Shown piece by piece: positions 29,460 through 44,600 of a DNA stretch of 64,000 nucleotides. Numbering within the stretch: position 1 is the first letter of the stretch; the number at the start of each line of letters is the position of its first letter. The notes under the pieces were generated by a model. It saw nothing but the letters and a program-made list of their open reading frames with translations, searched no databases and was not told the origin of the DNA. The position numbers and the translations under genes were made by a program. This DNA comes from Metridium senile (taxonomy: Eukaryota > Cnidaria > Anthozoa > Actiniaria > Metridiidae). The stretch lies in contig OX459108.1 of NCBI GenBank assembly GCA_949775045.1, positions 15,963,763 through 16,027,762 of the forward strand, written 5' to 3'.

Positions 29460-32400
29460 GTCATCATCATCATTGTTACCTGTCCTTTATCTAAGACACT
29501 ATTCAGGCTCTCAGCCCAGCCATGATGCAATGGTGCATCTAGACATAACCATGTAGTCATTTTATGTACACTGTGTTCTTTGTTAGCTTTTCTCCAGTAT
29601 GCAGTAAATATACCATCCTCAAAGTCACCATTGCTATTTATACGTCCAAACATCAAGGCAGGGTCTGATACCCCTAGAGGGTAAATCCTTTGTAGTTTAT
29701 GTGTGTGTACAGTAGAGCCTGTGTTCTTGTGTTTGATGTTGGAACATTCAGTTAATGTATCAATTAGTGCTGATATGCAGGATGATTTGCCTGTTCCAGG
29801 TGGTCCTGCCACTATTATTCCTGAACAATGAAATAACAGTGAATAAGTTATATATCTTCTTAATGTAATTTGTGTAAATAGGTTACATTTAAATATTCAA
29901 TTGTATTTATTTAAAACCAAGGTGTGAATAAAGTATATTAATTAATTAATATTAATAACAGTGAATACAGACAGTAAGACAATGGGTGACACAGACTGAC
30001 AATATGACGACAGACACACAAATAATAGACAGACAAACATACAGACAGTTACATGATATATTGTCAGTAAGATAAAGGACAGCCAGTTATACTTATAATA
30101 TGATGACAGACAGACAGACAGTTACATGATATATTGACAGTAAGATAAAGGACAGCCAGTTATAGAGACATATTTACCATGAACAGACTTATAATATGAT
30201 GACAGACAGACAGTAACATGATATATTGACAGTAAGATAAAGGAGAGCCAGTTATAGAGACATATTTACCATGAACAGACTTATAATATGATGACAGACA
30301 GACAGTAACATGATATATTGACAGTAAGATAAAGGACAGCCAGTTATATTTACCATGGTGTAGTTTAGAGAGGTTTCTTAATTGGTGAATCTTTACAATC
30401 CATGGTGGATGTGCTACCATTCCATTCTCTTTGGTATAGTTTAATAGAACCCCCTCAAAGTCTTCTAGCTCCTTGGTCACATGATAGGGTGAGGATGGCA
30501 GCTTAGGAAGGGCATAGAATACATCACGAACTATGGCATTGAGAATGTTCATTTCCTGTTGAATAAAACACAACAAACCTCAATCAGTACTGCATAGTTG
30601 TTAAGCTACTATATATGGCATTAAACATTCTAGGTATCCAGTCTGTTGCACAGTATACAAAGCTTGATAGAAGACTAGTATTATGCAAGGAGATATATAC
30701 TGTGTATCAGGGTGTGTATATATCAGATAGTTACTGAGGCCTGCAGCAATATAAGACATTTTTTAATATTGTCCTCTGGTAACAGCAAAATTGTAAATAA
30801 TGCTTTCCCTTCTCAGCAATAGTTGATATAGTGCAGAGTACAATTGGCTGGGGCATTGAATAATTATCATACTATATAGCTAGTTTATCATACATACATC
30901 AGGTGATAGTCTTGGTCCTATACATTCTATAAGAGACTCTGCAATGAATGCATGTTCTAGTTTGGCAGCTGGTGTCAATGCCGATGGTGTGTTAGGTTTC
31001 TTGTCTTTTTGTAGGCCAAACCCTCCTTTGTTAGCTATGACAGAGAATGAAGGCATTAACTATCAATGAATAACACTTAAACAAGAAGAAAACACAGGGT
31101 AGTTAATCATTTTTACGTTATTATCAATGGTTATTTTTTTAGAATTTATGTTTATTTCTTTCATGGCAAAATGTTTTCAATTTTGTGATATGTGTAATTA
31201 CATTTATTTTTGCTTCATTTATATCTTATTTTTATCTTATTTTATCTTATTTAGCTATTTACTCTTTAGTTTGACATTAATTTTTAGAGATTATGGATTG
31301 AATTCATTTTGATATTATTGATTTTTTTAACTATTAATTATTATTATTATTATTATTATATATTTATCATGATATGTTTAGTAACCTAGAGTGTTGACAA
31401 TACATGTTAGCATTTTGGTTGACATCTTTACTCCTGGAACAAATAATCAAATGTTACATGGTTTACAAATTAGTTTTAAAAATAACATATTAACAATGAT
31501 TTAAGCTATTGCTATAACAAAGTCAATGACTACTTCAAACAATAAAATATGCAAATTATCTCTGAAGATGACATGCATTTAGTTTGTTGTAACAACAAAA
31601 ATTCACCATCATCTGGGTTAAAACTTCTCAACATCAGTCACCAACAGTCTCAAGACTACATACACTTGGATGATCACAAATCACCATCAAACAATGTTAT
31701 CTATGGGCTCCCTGTGCTATTACCTGGTATAACAGACTGGGTACTAGATGGTCTTCCTGTAAATTCCTGTACGTTGGTAGTTAATTTATTCCCTAATGGT
31801 CCTTGCGCAGTACGTTTGTTCCCAGCATGCTGTATAACGGTAACCAATGACAACAGACTGAAGTTATGATGTATTCCACCACCACTGCAATCACATGACA
31901 AGAAAGAATGTCATCACCATGGTAACAAGAAGACAAGTTAGTCATACAATGCACTTACAGTTGCTGTGCTGCAACATCTGCAACAAGTTTCAGACGGTCA
32001 GCTATTACTTTATGGGACTTGAAACCCTGACCGGCACATTGAGCCCGCAATATGAGAGATATATCAGGTGTCACCATGGCAACTGAACGGAAGAGAGCCC
32101 TTACTTCTGGTGGTAGATCACTTGTATAGTTGGTGTTAGAGATAGTCAAGAATACTGAGAAGTTAGGTTGGACGTTGATCTGTTGATAACAATAGATATA
32201 TCATTAGTACATTGCTAAAACAGTACAGCTTGCAGTGTTATAAAATATCATGAATAAAGTGTGATACCTCTTTGCCATCATCAATAGTACAAGAAGACAG
32301 ACCAGCCCTCATTGCCAAGAGAATGGCTTGTATCTGATGTAACATGACTGACACTACATATTGATTGACTTGATGGAACTCATCCATTAGACCCCAGCAC

Positions 32401-35400
32401 CCTTCCTGTGAAATAAATCAAAATGAAAGTTAGTCTCAAGTAGATAGTTGTGGTCCATGGTAGCCATTTTGTGTTACTGTGTAGGTACCTCAGCAAGTCC
32501 TACAATAATCTTGCCAATACCAGTAGCAGCCATCCTTCGATAACAGCTTAACGTAACCAGATATCGTCCCAGTAGATAAGACAATCCTTTGATAGTCTCT
32601 GTCTTGCCTGTATCTGTTGGACCCTGGAGAGCACCACCATTAAAGCTCCAGATTGCCTGAACAAACATATGTCGATAACAAAAAGAGACGATAAATGTAC
32701 AAGTTTGTCAGTAGACATACTTTTAAGATTTTTTGGATTATAACTGTTATCATTAACAGTTATAATCCAAAAAATCTTAAAAGTCATAAAAATTTCCCAT
32801 GTTAAAGAAACAACCCAGAATTGTGTCCACATATACAACCACTGTGAAATGCATTCCTAGATAACATTTCCTAGGATTTCCTGGGAATTCCTAAAAAGTT
32901 CCTATATAATCTAATCTGCTAAATCAGGTGCGAAAACCCATTTCCTAGTAATTCCTAGTTATTCTTAAAAACCTGACTGGCAGGGGAAGGTGTCAAAAAC
33001 CAGCCTAATAATTAAGATAATTATGGACATAACGACAAGCTGTTCTGTATGGAATTTACAATTAGGCAAGAGACAGATTGATTTTTCCTTACAAATTAAT
33101 AGTGATTTAATAATGAAAATTAAAGGAATTATAAAGTCACAACGTTAATTATTATAATAACTTTGCTCTTATCGAGTCACTTTGTACATTGAGCATGGGT
33201 TGGCAAACTTATATAAATAACATTTAAAATATGAATATAGTGACTATGTATATAGGTTATACCTGAGTCAGAGTAAGGAAACATCTCTCAGTAACTGGAG
33301 TCAGTGCCAAAGCACCATCATTACCATGAAACTCACATCCATAAGGTAATTGAGCATCAAGCATGTGAATGACAAACGGTTCACTTGACGGTGGGCTGTT
33401 AATGACAGGTGTAATGTCCTCTACACCATCTTCTAAGGTAATAGCTGGCCCTGAAACTATTGATGATTATGGTTAATGACAGGTGTGACTTCCTCTACAC
33501 CATCTTCTAAAGTAATAGTGAACCTGAAACTATTGATGATTATGGTTTTAATCATAGTGATAATTAAATGAAAATAATTCATTGTAAATAACTGATTTAA
33601 CTGATCATATAACCAAATTATATTTGTCTTATTTTAAGATGGATATTAAAGCTTGTTATTTTAATCAACTACTTGCCAGGCTAATTCAGTCAAGTGTGCA
33701 GTCACTCTCTGGATTAGTTTTTCTAGGTAATCAGTGCTAGGTTCTTACCAGAAGTAGTCTGTGTGCTTGTTTGTCCATAGAATCTTATGTTTCTTTTCCA
33801 TTCAAAGTCAACAATGTCTCTTAGTTTACGCTTGGCTAAGTCATCCAGTATATCCCTGAGATACATTCCTTGCTACAAAAATAATAACATAAAACATGAT
33901 GATCAATTTGACACATAATAATTGATGGTATATACTTCAAATCTTTATTATTGTTATCATTACTGTTGTATGGATAGTGTCATTATTGTGACCATCACCA
34001 TAACCACTACCAATAACAACAACAACCTATCATCACCACCAACACCAACATCACCACCAACACCAACAACCTATCATCACCAACAACCCATCATCACCAA
34101 CAACCCATCATCACCACCAACACCACCAACCCATCATCTTCAACAACAACCCATCATCACCAACAACAACCCATCATCACCAACAACAACCCATCATCAC
34201 CAACAACAACCCATCATCACCACCAACACCAACTACCCATCATCACCAACAACAAACCATCAACACCACCAACACCAACGACCAATCATCACCAACAACA
34301 ACCCATCATCACCACTAACAACCCATCATCACCATCATCACCAACAACAACCCATCACCACCACCACCACCAACCCATCATCACCACCAGCAACAACGAC
34401 CAATCATCACCAACAACCCATCATCACCAACAACAACACCAACCCATCATCACCACCAACAACAACCCATCATCGCCACCAACAACCCATCATCACCACC
34501 ACCACCAACCCATCATCACCACCACCACCAACCCATCATCACCACCAACACCACCAACCCCTCAACATCACCAACAACCCAGCAGTACCACCACCAACCC
34601 ATCATCATCACCACCATCAATCCATCACTTTAACCCACCATCACCACCAACCCAACATCACCACCACTTATCATTACTTACAGATAACATTGTCTCTAGT
34701 CTCATCTTATGATATACAGGCATAGGACCATCGCTATGTTATCACTATCATCATCAGCACATCCATTATCACTATCATTACTTACAGATAACATTGTCTC
34801 TAGTCTCATCTTATGATATACAGGCATAGGACCATCGCTATGTTATCACTATCATCATCAGCACATCCATTATCACTATCATTACTTACAGATAACATTG
34901 TCTCTAGTCTCATCTTATGATATACAGGCATAGGACCATCGCTATGTTTCCATGATCCCCTGGATAGTAGATTAGGTATTTTACTTAATCCTGACCAGAA
35001 TCGTTTAGTAGCATTGGGTAGCGCCTTTCTATCTATCCGTATATCTGCTATTCCCTGTGAAAATACATCATAACAAAACATACCATAAACAACTATAAAT
35101 ACAAGATTTTGCAATCCATATGAAAAGCCTATGAAAAGCCTATGAAAAGCCTATGAAAAGCCTGTGAATAGCCTGTAAAAAGCCTATGAAAAGCCTGTGA
35201 AAAGCCTATGAAAAGCCTGTGAAAAGCCTATGAAAAGCCTGTGAAAAGCCTATGAAAAGCCTGTGAAAGGCCTATGAAAAGCCTGTGAAAGGCCTATGAA
35301 AAGCCTATGAAGTACCCTTCTCACACACCACTAGGAGCTTATTGTCTAGCCGACTACCGCCAACTGACTTTTTTATTAACAATTAAACAACTCAACAAGC

Positions 35401-38400
35401 TATTATGCTAACATTGCACTACAAAACTATTTCTTCTGAATGAAACATTACATTACATATTTTGAATACATGCAACTGTACTAGGGTTGGGTGGGCACTG
35501 CATGGGTTACAACAAAGTCAATGGCGGACAGCGAAAAAGCAACTAAATGAAAACCCTGCCCACGTGCTTATGGCCTCTCGGCCCAGGCTCCCGTGGTGTA
35601 AGAGAAAACATTTTCCACTTCTTTCGTTCCTCAGCCAGTGGAAATTACAACTTACCCTACCCATAGGTATTTGATAATATGAGAGAAACATGACTTACTG
35701 CTTCACACTCTTTTGTCCAAACATACAGCAGACCAAGACGACATACTTGAGCTGGATACTGTAAAAACACAACATGCAGAGTGATGGAAAGAGAGAAGAA
35801 TTACTACAATAAATATGTTATGGAGAAAAGAGTCAAATAATACAAGGGGGCTTTAATTTATTAGTGTAGGGGGTGGCAATATTGAGGGGGGTCATGTTAT
35901 TTTCAGAGGCTATATAGGGGGGTTGTTGCTAATTGTATGCAGCTTTAGTAATAAACTGGGCAAATATAGGGGGGGTGTAATCTTTTACCAACCAGAAAGG
36001 GGGGGTTGCATAATATTTGAAAAAGACAACAGGTGATTTGGCCGACCCTCCCCCCCCCCCCCCCCCCATACACACACACCCATACACTAATAAATGAAAG
36101 CCCCCTAACAAAGGATATCAAGACCAGTTTGTCTCACCTTTCCTGCCCATTCCTCAATACTTAATGATGCATCAATGTCATTAATACAGTCTTTTATATT
36201 AGAATACAATGACTCGTTGATACTCTTTAGTATTCCAGACAACCAAACATCAACACTGGACTTTAATGCAACCTGACAAATATATAGAACAACAGATATA
36301 TTTCAGATATCATTTGGTGAGGATCTGATATTTTTACTGCAGCTGTATATCAGAATGGACCATTTCAGTTAAATTGCAACAATGTGAATGAGTGCTAACT
36401 AGCTGTGTTCTGAACTAACATCAATAGCTGTATTTCATTCTATTGTACTAATGATAATGTATTTATAAAGCGCACTTTCTATGTGTCTATATTCAAATGC
36501 GCTTTACACATTGTAGTTAGCTGTTAGTAGTTAGTATATATTAGTGTAAGTGTAGGCCTTTCACTGAGGATGGTCGTGACCTGCGTCCTCAGTCGTTCTT
36601 TTACGTCCCCCCGATTAATGGTTAGTGTGTTAGTGTACTAATGTTAATAATGTACTAATGTTCTTTTACGTCCCCCCGATTAATGTTAGTGTGTTAGTGT
36701 ACTATACTTACCTGTGTTTTAGCTGTACAGTCTCTCCATACTCTGAACTAAAATCAATAGCTGTATTTCATTCTATTGTACTATATATACTTACCTGTGT
36801 TTTTAGCTGTACTGTCTCTCCATGCTCTGATGTAACTGCAATAGCTGTATTCTGTGGAATTGAGTTTCTCCAATCCACATCACCTGATCGTAACTCAAAT
36901 GATGAGTTCACAACACTAGTACGATGATCAGATTCTTTGGTTGTTGCTAATACGTCAGGTGTTTTAAGAGTAGTGCCTTCATCTGAACCAATAAATGATC
37001 CCATTTCTTCTTCACGGATTCTTTTCCGCCATTTAGCAGCACTACTTATCATCATACTACGGTTTACTTCAGGGACAGGAATCTCTGCCTGCTTTAATGT
37101 AACATCACAAACACTAGAGAACAGACACCTGAAACATAGCATAACATACTTATTTAAACAAGGGTATAACACAAAATTGTGTAAAAACACTAATATACTT
37201 GTGGCCTTCATTATGATGGTGATGCATTATGATGGTGATGCATTATGATGGTGATGCATTATGATGGTGATGCATTATGATGGTGTTGATGATATATATG
37301 ATACATGATGGTAATGATGCCAATGATATATGATGATGATGATGTCAATGCAGATACTGATGGCAACACAAATGATTAATGGTTATGTTGATACCAATAT
37401 TATTATGAATGATGGCTATGCCATAAGGATGTTTTTTGTGCATACCTGATATATGGTTTCACTGACTCTAGATTGTGTGGAATACTTAGGATAGCCAGCA
37501 ACACTGTATCCGTCACAAAACAAAACCGTGGAAATACCTGAACAGCAACAACAACAACTTCATAAGTCATAATGTTGCTTCATTGAATATTGATGTAATG
37601 AAAGAAGGTCTACTATGGATAAGAGGCTAATTAAAGGATCTGTATAAAGTAAATCTGGAAACTCCAGGTGGTTTGAGTAGTATTGGGTGTTTTCAGAAAC
37701 TACTAGACATTGACTTACTCTTCGTTTACTGTCAAGAAAACCAACAAGTGATTTGAAGCAAATCTCAAGTTCTTCATGTAAATGTTTCAGCATCTGGATT
37801 TTAGGTACATCTCCACCAACACAGCACTAAAACAAACAATAGAATCATTGTAACTATCATCAACAGCACAACACAATTAAACACTGGAATAATATATATT
37901 GTTATCATAACAGCCATCATTAACATCATCACCAACAACACAACACTAGAATAATATAATATATCGTTATCATTAACAGCACAACACTGGAATAATATAT
38001 CATTATCAGATTGTAACTATCATCAACATCACCACCAACAACACAACACTGGAATAATATAATATATTGTTATCATTACAGCTATCATCACCAACAGCAC
38101 AACACTGGAATAATATATCATTATCAGATTGTAACTATCATCAACATCACCACCAACAACACAACACTGGAATAATATATTGTTATTCTCAGCTTGCCAT
38201 TGGCATCACTCACTTGTAAAACATTCTTTGTCTCATAAGCTCTCTTCATCATTTTCATGTAACTCTTGTCAACTCTTGCAAACCGGTTGTACTCTTGAGG
38301 TAGTTCCTATGATTAATAGCATTACTATTAGATACACTGTCAATGTTTTAGCTGATAGCAAAGCAGGATTACCTTAGCTGTTGAATTGTTGCAGAATACT

Positions 38401-38565
38401 TCCTCTAGATGCTTCCAGAGATCTTGGACCGTCAGCCACTATATAATAGAAATTAATTGTTATACTATTTGTGGCAACAACATCAACAAAAACAGCAGCA
38501 GCAGCAAACAACAACAGCAGCAACAACAACAACACCAACAGCAGCAAACAACAGCAGCAGCAACA

Positions 38566-38613
<48 letters not shown>

Positions 38614-41600
38614 GCAGCAGCAACAATAACCACAGCAGCAACAGCAACAACAATAACAGCAGCAACAACAACAGAAGCAACAATAACAGCAGCAACAATA
38701 ACAACAACAGCAGCAACAACAACAGAAGCTACAAAAACCGCAGCAACAATAACAGCAGCAACAATAACAGCAGCATCAGCAACTGCAACAATAACAGCAG
38801 TTACAACAGCAACAATAACAGCAGCAACAATAACAATTATAATTAATCAATTGTCTTAAAGTGTTTTTATGTCTAGCTTATTAGCTTATCGGGAACAAAT
38901 CACTTATTGTAAGTTAAAAAATGTTATAAGGATGATGTTTCAACTTTGGTCTTCATGGTTATGGTAATAGTATACGTAGGCCTGGTTAATTACCTGTTCA
39001 AGTACTTCACCAATTTCTTTTAGTTTCAAGGCCCATGCTGCAGCCTCTTCTCTTAATGGGCCAATGTACCTTGATGTTAACATAACAGCCAATGTTGCTT
39101 GTGCATCTTCCAGTAAGTCAAGAAGGTTTTCAGTGTTACTGTGACTTAGGCAAACTAGACCACGGTTTTTAAAGTTCTCAAATGATAGTACCTGGTAAAA
39201 GAAAAAGAGACCTAGTTTTAGCTATGACCCATCAATACATAACTAAACATAGTTTTAGCTATGACCCATCAATACATAACTAAACATAGTTTTAGATATG
39301 ACCCATCAATACATAACTAAACATAGTTTTAGCTATGACCCATCAATACATAACTAAACATAGTTTTAGATATGACCCATCAATACATAACTAAACATAG
39401 TTTTAGCTATGACCCATCAATACATAACTAAACATAGTTTTAGCTATGACCCATCAATACATAACTAAACATAGTTTTAGCTATGACCCATCAATACATA
39501 ACTAAACATAGTTTTAGCTATGACCCATCAATACATAACTAAACATAGTTTTAGCTATGACCCATCAATACATAACTTAACATAGTATAATTGTGAATAT
39601 GGTTGTACCTGTTCTGTCCATTCTTCTTCAATGCTTCTCATCTTTAATTCAAGTTCAAGTTCTCGACTTGCTGATCGGCAGATGTCTTGAATCTTTTCTT
39701 GATGTCTACAACAGCAAAAGTCAATCAACAGCACTAATCTCATAGATTTATGTATGTATGATACTTACTCTAGCAGACCAATATCCAGCAGATGAACCAG
39801 TTTAAAGATATGAGCTTCAAGTTGAAAAGATGATCCAGTCACACTCATGACCTGCAGCCAGTGACGATTACGAATTTCCTGCAACAAAAGAAAGTTAACA
39901 ATAAATCATTTGAACCCAGGTGTAAGATATGATGGTGAATTGTGATCAATGAGGTAGGTGATATCTTGAGAAATATTGTTGATGTTGGTGACATTTGAAT
40001 GGTTTGAGCTGAGGTGTGATCGCCTCCATGTGTTAAGTGTGCACATTTGTTATGTTATGATTAAAATAACTCTGTTACCTTGGAGTTCAGTTGGTGTAAA
40101 ATAGGGAATACATCAAGGTAGTGTTTGATAGCATCTCTCATTTCTTTAAACGCTTCCCATCCCTGGATACGTAAGGGCAGACGAATACATTCTTGCCAGT
40201 AATGCTCCATCTAGTATAAACCAGACATAGATTAATAGAATGAACCATTATACTTTATGGAGAACTATCAGAGACCTCTTGATTGGCTACAATCAAATCA
40301 TTTTACTAAACCATTATACATATGGACACAAACAACTATCAAAGACTACTCACCTCTTGATTGGCTACGATCAAATTATTTTACTAAACCATTACACTAT
40401 ATGGACACAAACAACTATCAGAGACTACTCACCTCTTGATTAGCTACAATCAAATCCACTTCAGACCAAAGAGTTTCACGGAATCTAGCAACAATATCAT
40501 GATTAGAAATTAATATGCACATTACAGGACAGCCCGGGACAGACCAGGGCAACCTACCTTTGATCAAAAGAGATGAATTGCTGAAAGAGACCATACATTT
40601 GACCAAGTAGTTGCAGCTCCTACAACAAAAATACATGGTAAATACAATGGAAAACAAGAACAACATATGTTAGAGCAAAATAATGGTTTGGATAGTCGTC
40701 TACACAACAATGTGTTATGGTTTACAATTAATGTTAGTTTATGGAAAACTTCATTGAGCTACCTCTCCTGTCTTGTCCAGTTCATAGAATGGTGTTGGTA
40801 TTATTCCAAACAGTAACTGGACTGAATCCAATGTCTGTCGATGTGCTTCATACTGGGAGTACTGGTGCTGGAAGTTGTGTAATCTTGATACTGCTTCTGA
40901 TGGCCGTACCCCAGACACACCGGGACCTTGGGTGTCAAAACTGTTACGAAACTGGATGACATTGACCACAAAAGCCTGCAGAATACAAACAGAAAGAAAG
41001 ATTAAACATGCATTGTCGAATACTTACAGAAAAAAAGATTACATCATACACTGTACAATACACACAGAAAGAAAGATTCAACATACATTGTAGAATACTT
41101 TCAGAAAGAAAGATTCAACATACATTGTAGAATACTTTCAGAAAGAAAGATTACATCATACACTGTACAATACACACAGAAAGAAAGATTCAACATACAT
41201 TGTAGAATACTTTCAGAAAGAAAGATTACATCATACATTGTAGAATACTTTCAGAAAGAAAGATTCAACATACATTGTAGAATACTTTCAGAAAGAAAGA
41301 TTCCATCATACACTGTACAATACACACAGAAAGAAAGATTCAACATACATTGTAGAATACTTTCAGAAAGAAAGATTACATCATACATTGTAGAATACTT
41401 TCAGAAAGAAAGATTCAACATACATTGTAGAATACTTACAGAAAGAAAGATTACATCATACACTGTACAATACACACAGAAAGAAAGATTCAACATACAT
41501 TGTAGAATACTTACAGAAAGAAAGATTCAACATACATTGTAGAATACTTACAGAAAGAAAGATTACATCATACACTGTACAATACACAGAAAGAAAGATT

Positions 41601-44600
41601 CAACATACACTGTACAATACACACAGAAAGAAAGATTACATCATACACTGTACAATACACACAGAAAGAAAGATTCAACATACATTGTAGAATACTTACA
41701 GAAAGAAAGATTCAACATACATTGTAGAATACTTACAGAAAGAAAGATTACATCATACACTGTACAATACACAGAAAGAAAGATTCAACACTGTACAATA
41801 CACACAGAAAGAAAGATTCAACATACATTTGTTAAATGCCATACCTTTACTTCTTTATCAAGCTCCTGCTCAAACATTCCACGCTTTTTAAATAGCAACT
41901 CAGTCCTGACCTGCAATGGTATGCCAACTAGTCAATACGCTGACTACAAGAGACATGTGATAATATAAGGTTACCTCTTCAGCAAGGTTTATCAGTTTAA
42001 TCCATTCATCTCGTAGATTATCAACCTCTTGAACTTCTTTTCTTGGTAGATTCAGCTTGTATTCCCTACATCAAGACAATAGATACCGGTAAATTATTAT
42101 TAACAGACTGACTGACTGACTGACTGACTGACTGACTGACTGACTGACTGACTGACTGACTGACTGACTGACTGACTGACTGACTGACTGACTGACTGAC
42201 TGACTGACTGACTGACTGACTGACTGACTGACTGACTGACTGACTGACTGAAAGTTGGAGGATGCAATGGAACATAATATATATAATATTGGCTATAACA
42301 ATAAAATAGTTCAAATAAGCAATATCAAACAGACCTGAGCTTATCATAGAGGTTTTCCACAGGCAAATAGACATCGTCTATTGTATTCTCCATGTCACCT
42401 AACATCTGCAGCAGCTGGAAGGCACTGTTTAACTCATCCAGAGTAGTAACAGGTTTAGAAAGTCTATCATAGATCTCAATCCTACTAGTAACTATCTTGT
42501 CCAACTCAATCTAACAATCCAAATGAACCATACTATTAATTCATTGTATTTATGTAATACACCTGCATGGCATAGAACAGTTAGTTATAGTTTCAAGGTA
42601 GAGTAGTATTGTATTTGTAAAGGTAGGAGGACTTCAGTGTTAGGTTTATTAAGATGTTGTCCACAGTAATGGTGGATGGTAGAGTAGTATTGTATTTGTA
42701 TGGGTAGGAGGACTTCAGTGTTAGGTTTATTAAGATGTTGTCCACAGTAATGGTGGATGGTAGAGTAGTATTGTATTTGTATGGGTAGGAGGACTTCAGT
42801 GTTAGGTTTATTGAGATGTTGTCGACAATAATGGTGTGATGATAGAGTAGTATTGTATTTGTATGGGTAGGAGGACTTCAGTGTTAGGTTTATTGAGATG
42901 TTTTCAAGAGTAATGGTGTGATGGTATTGTATTTGTATGGGTAGGAGAAACTCAATGTTATGTTTATGGATTTGTTGTCCAAATTGTGATGATGGTCAAA
43001 GTGTGTTTGTTATGACAAACCTTTGCTTCTTCATGTAGTTGTGTTGAGTAGCGTAGTTTCCATGCAACAGCAAACCCATGTAAAGAGTCTTTAATAGGTG
43101 ATGTATTCAGACATACAGAGCCTATAGTTAGCATGTTAGGTATACCAGACACGTTTTCTTCTATTCTCTGCAGGTTCTCTACTTCCTCTTTGAACTTACT
43201 AGTGCCAGGATCACTCTCCACAAAGGAATGATAAAGAGCATGCATGTCATCCTTCCAAAGGAAGTCATAGCGACGGAACTTGAACAGTTGTCTGTCTACT
43301 GTCTGCTGTAGACCTGGACAAAACACAACAATACACTTGTATTTGTAACAGCCCTCATTTTGACAGCCCTTGGATCTTGTCATACCACCAGGTCATCACG
43401 CACCATCATGTCATGTCACACCATCATGTCATGTCACACCATCATGTCATGTCATTACACACCATCATGTCATGTCACACATCATGTCATGTCACATCAT
43501 CATGTCATGTCATTACACGTACACCATTATGTCACATCATGTCATTACACACCATCATGTCATTACACACCATCATGTCATGTCACACACCATTATGTCA
43601 TGTCACACACCATCAGGTCATGTCACAATATCATGTCATCATGTTACACACCATCATGCCACACATCGTGTCATGTCACATCATCATGTCATGTCATTAC
43701 ACACACCATTGTCATGTCACATCATGTCATCACACACCATCATGTCATAATGTCACATATGTCATGTCATCATTTCATGTCAAATCACATCACACTATCA
43801 TCACAATGCATTACACACCATCATGTCATATCATGTCATGTCATATCATCATGTCATGTCATATCATCATGTCATAACACACCATCATGTCATGTTACAT
43901 CATGTCATGTCATATCATCATGTCATGTCATATCATCATTTCATGTCATATCATCATGTCATAACACACCATAATGTCATAACACACCATCATGTCATGT
44001 TACATCATGTCATGTCATATCATCATGTCATGTCATATCATCATGTCATAACACACCATAATGTCATAACACACCATAATGTCATAACACACCATCATGT
44101 CATGTTACATCATGTCATGTCATATCATCATGTCATGTCATATCATCATGTCATGTCATATCATCATGTCATGTCACATCATCATGTCATGTCATATCAT
44201 CATGTCATAACACACCATCATGTCATGTCATGTCACATCATCATGTCATGTCATATCATCATGTCATACCACACCATCATGTCATGTCATGCCATCATGT
44301 CATGTCACATCATGTCATGTCACATCATCATGTCATGTCATGTCATGTCATCATGTCATACCACACCATCATGTCATGTCATGCCATCATGTCATGTCAT
44401 GCCATCATGTCATGTCAAATAATGTCATGTCACGTCATGTCACAGACAATAGTACTTACTAGTGATTACAGTTGATAGTTGTTCAAGATATCTAACAATC
44501 TTGTCATGACAATGTATCTGGGAGTGAAATGATTGATTGACATCAGCTGCCCACCACATGATAGCTTTTGATACATCTACTAGATCAGTTGCAATCCTGT

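Noticed and set aside
28388..29812. Minus-strand 474-codon frame joining the AAA2 P-loop exon to a long DDDDYN repeat
   Set aside because: Only 29,480-29,820 is coding. A good donor at 29,478-29,479 ends the exon, and exon 44 continues the dynein sequence in phase; the rest is a microsatellite.
31549..31869. 106-codon plus-strand ORF
   Set aside because: Its coding look is the antisense shadow of dynein exon 40 (31,724-31,884).
33922..34725. 267-codon Pro/Thr/His ORF on the plus strand
   Set aside because: Runs through a simple CAACAACCCATCATCACCA array in a dynein intron.
38386..38859. polyGln/polyThr protein
   Set aside because: CAG/CAA array inside intron 26/27; both adjacent exons join in phase without it.
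43360..44422. Ser/Cys/His-rich ORFs of 126-204 codons
   Set aside because: Artefact of the CATGTCA array; no family resemblance and open in all three frames.
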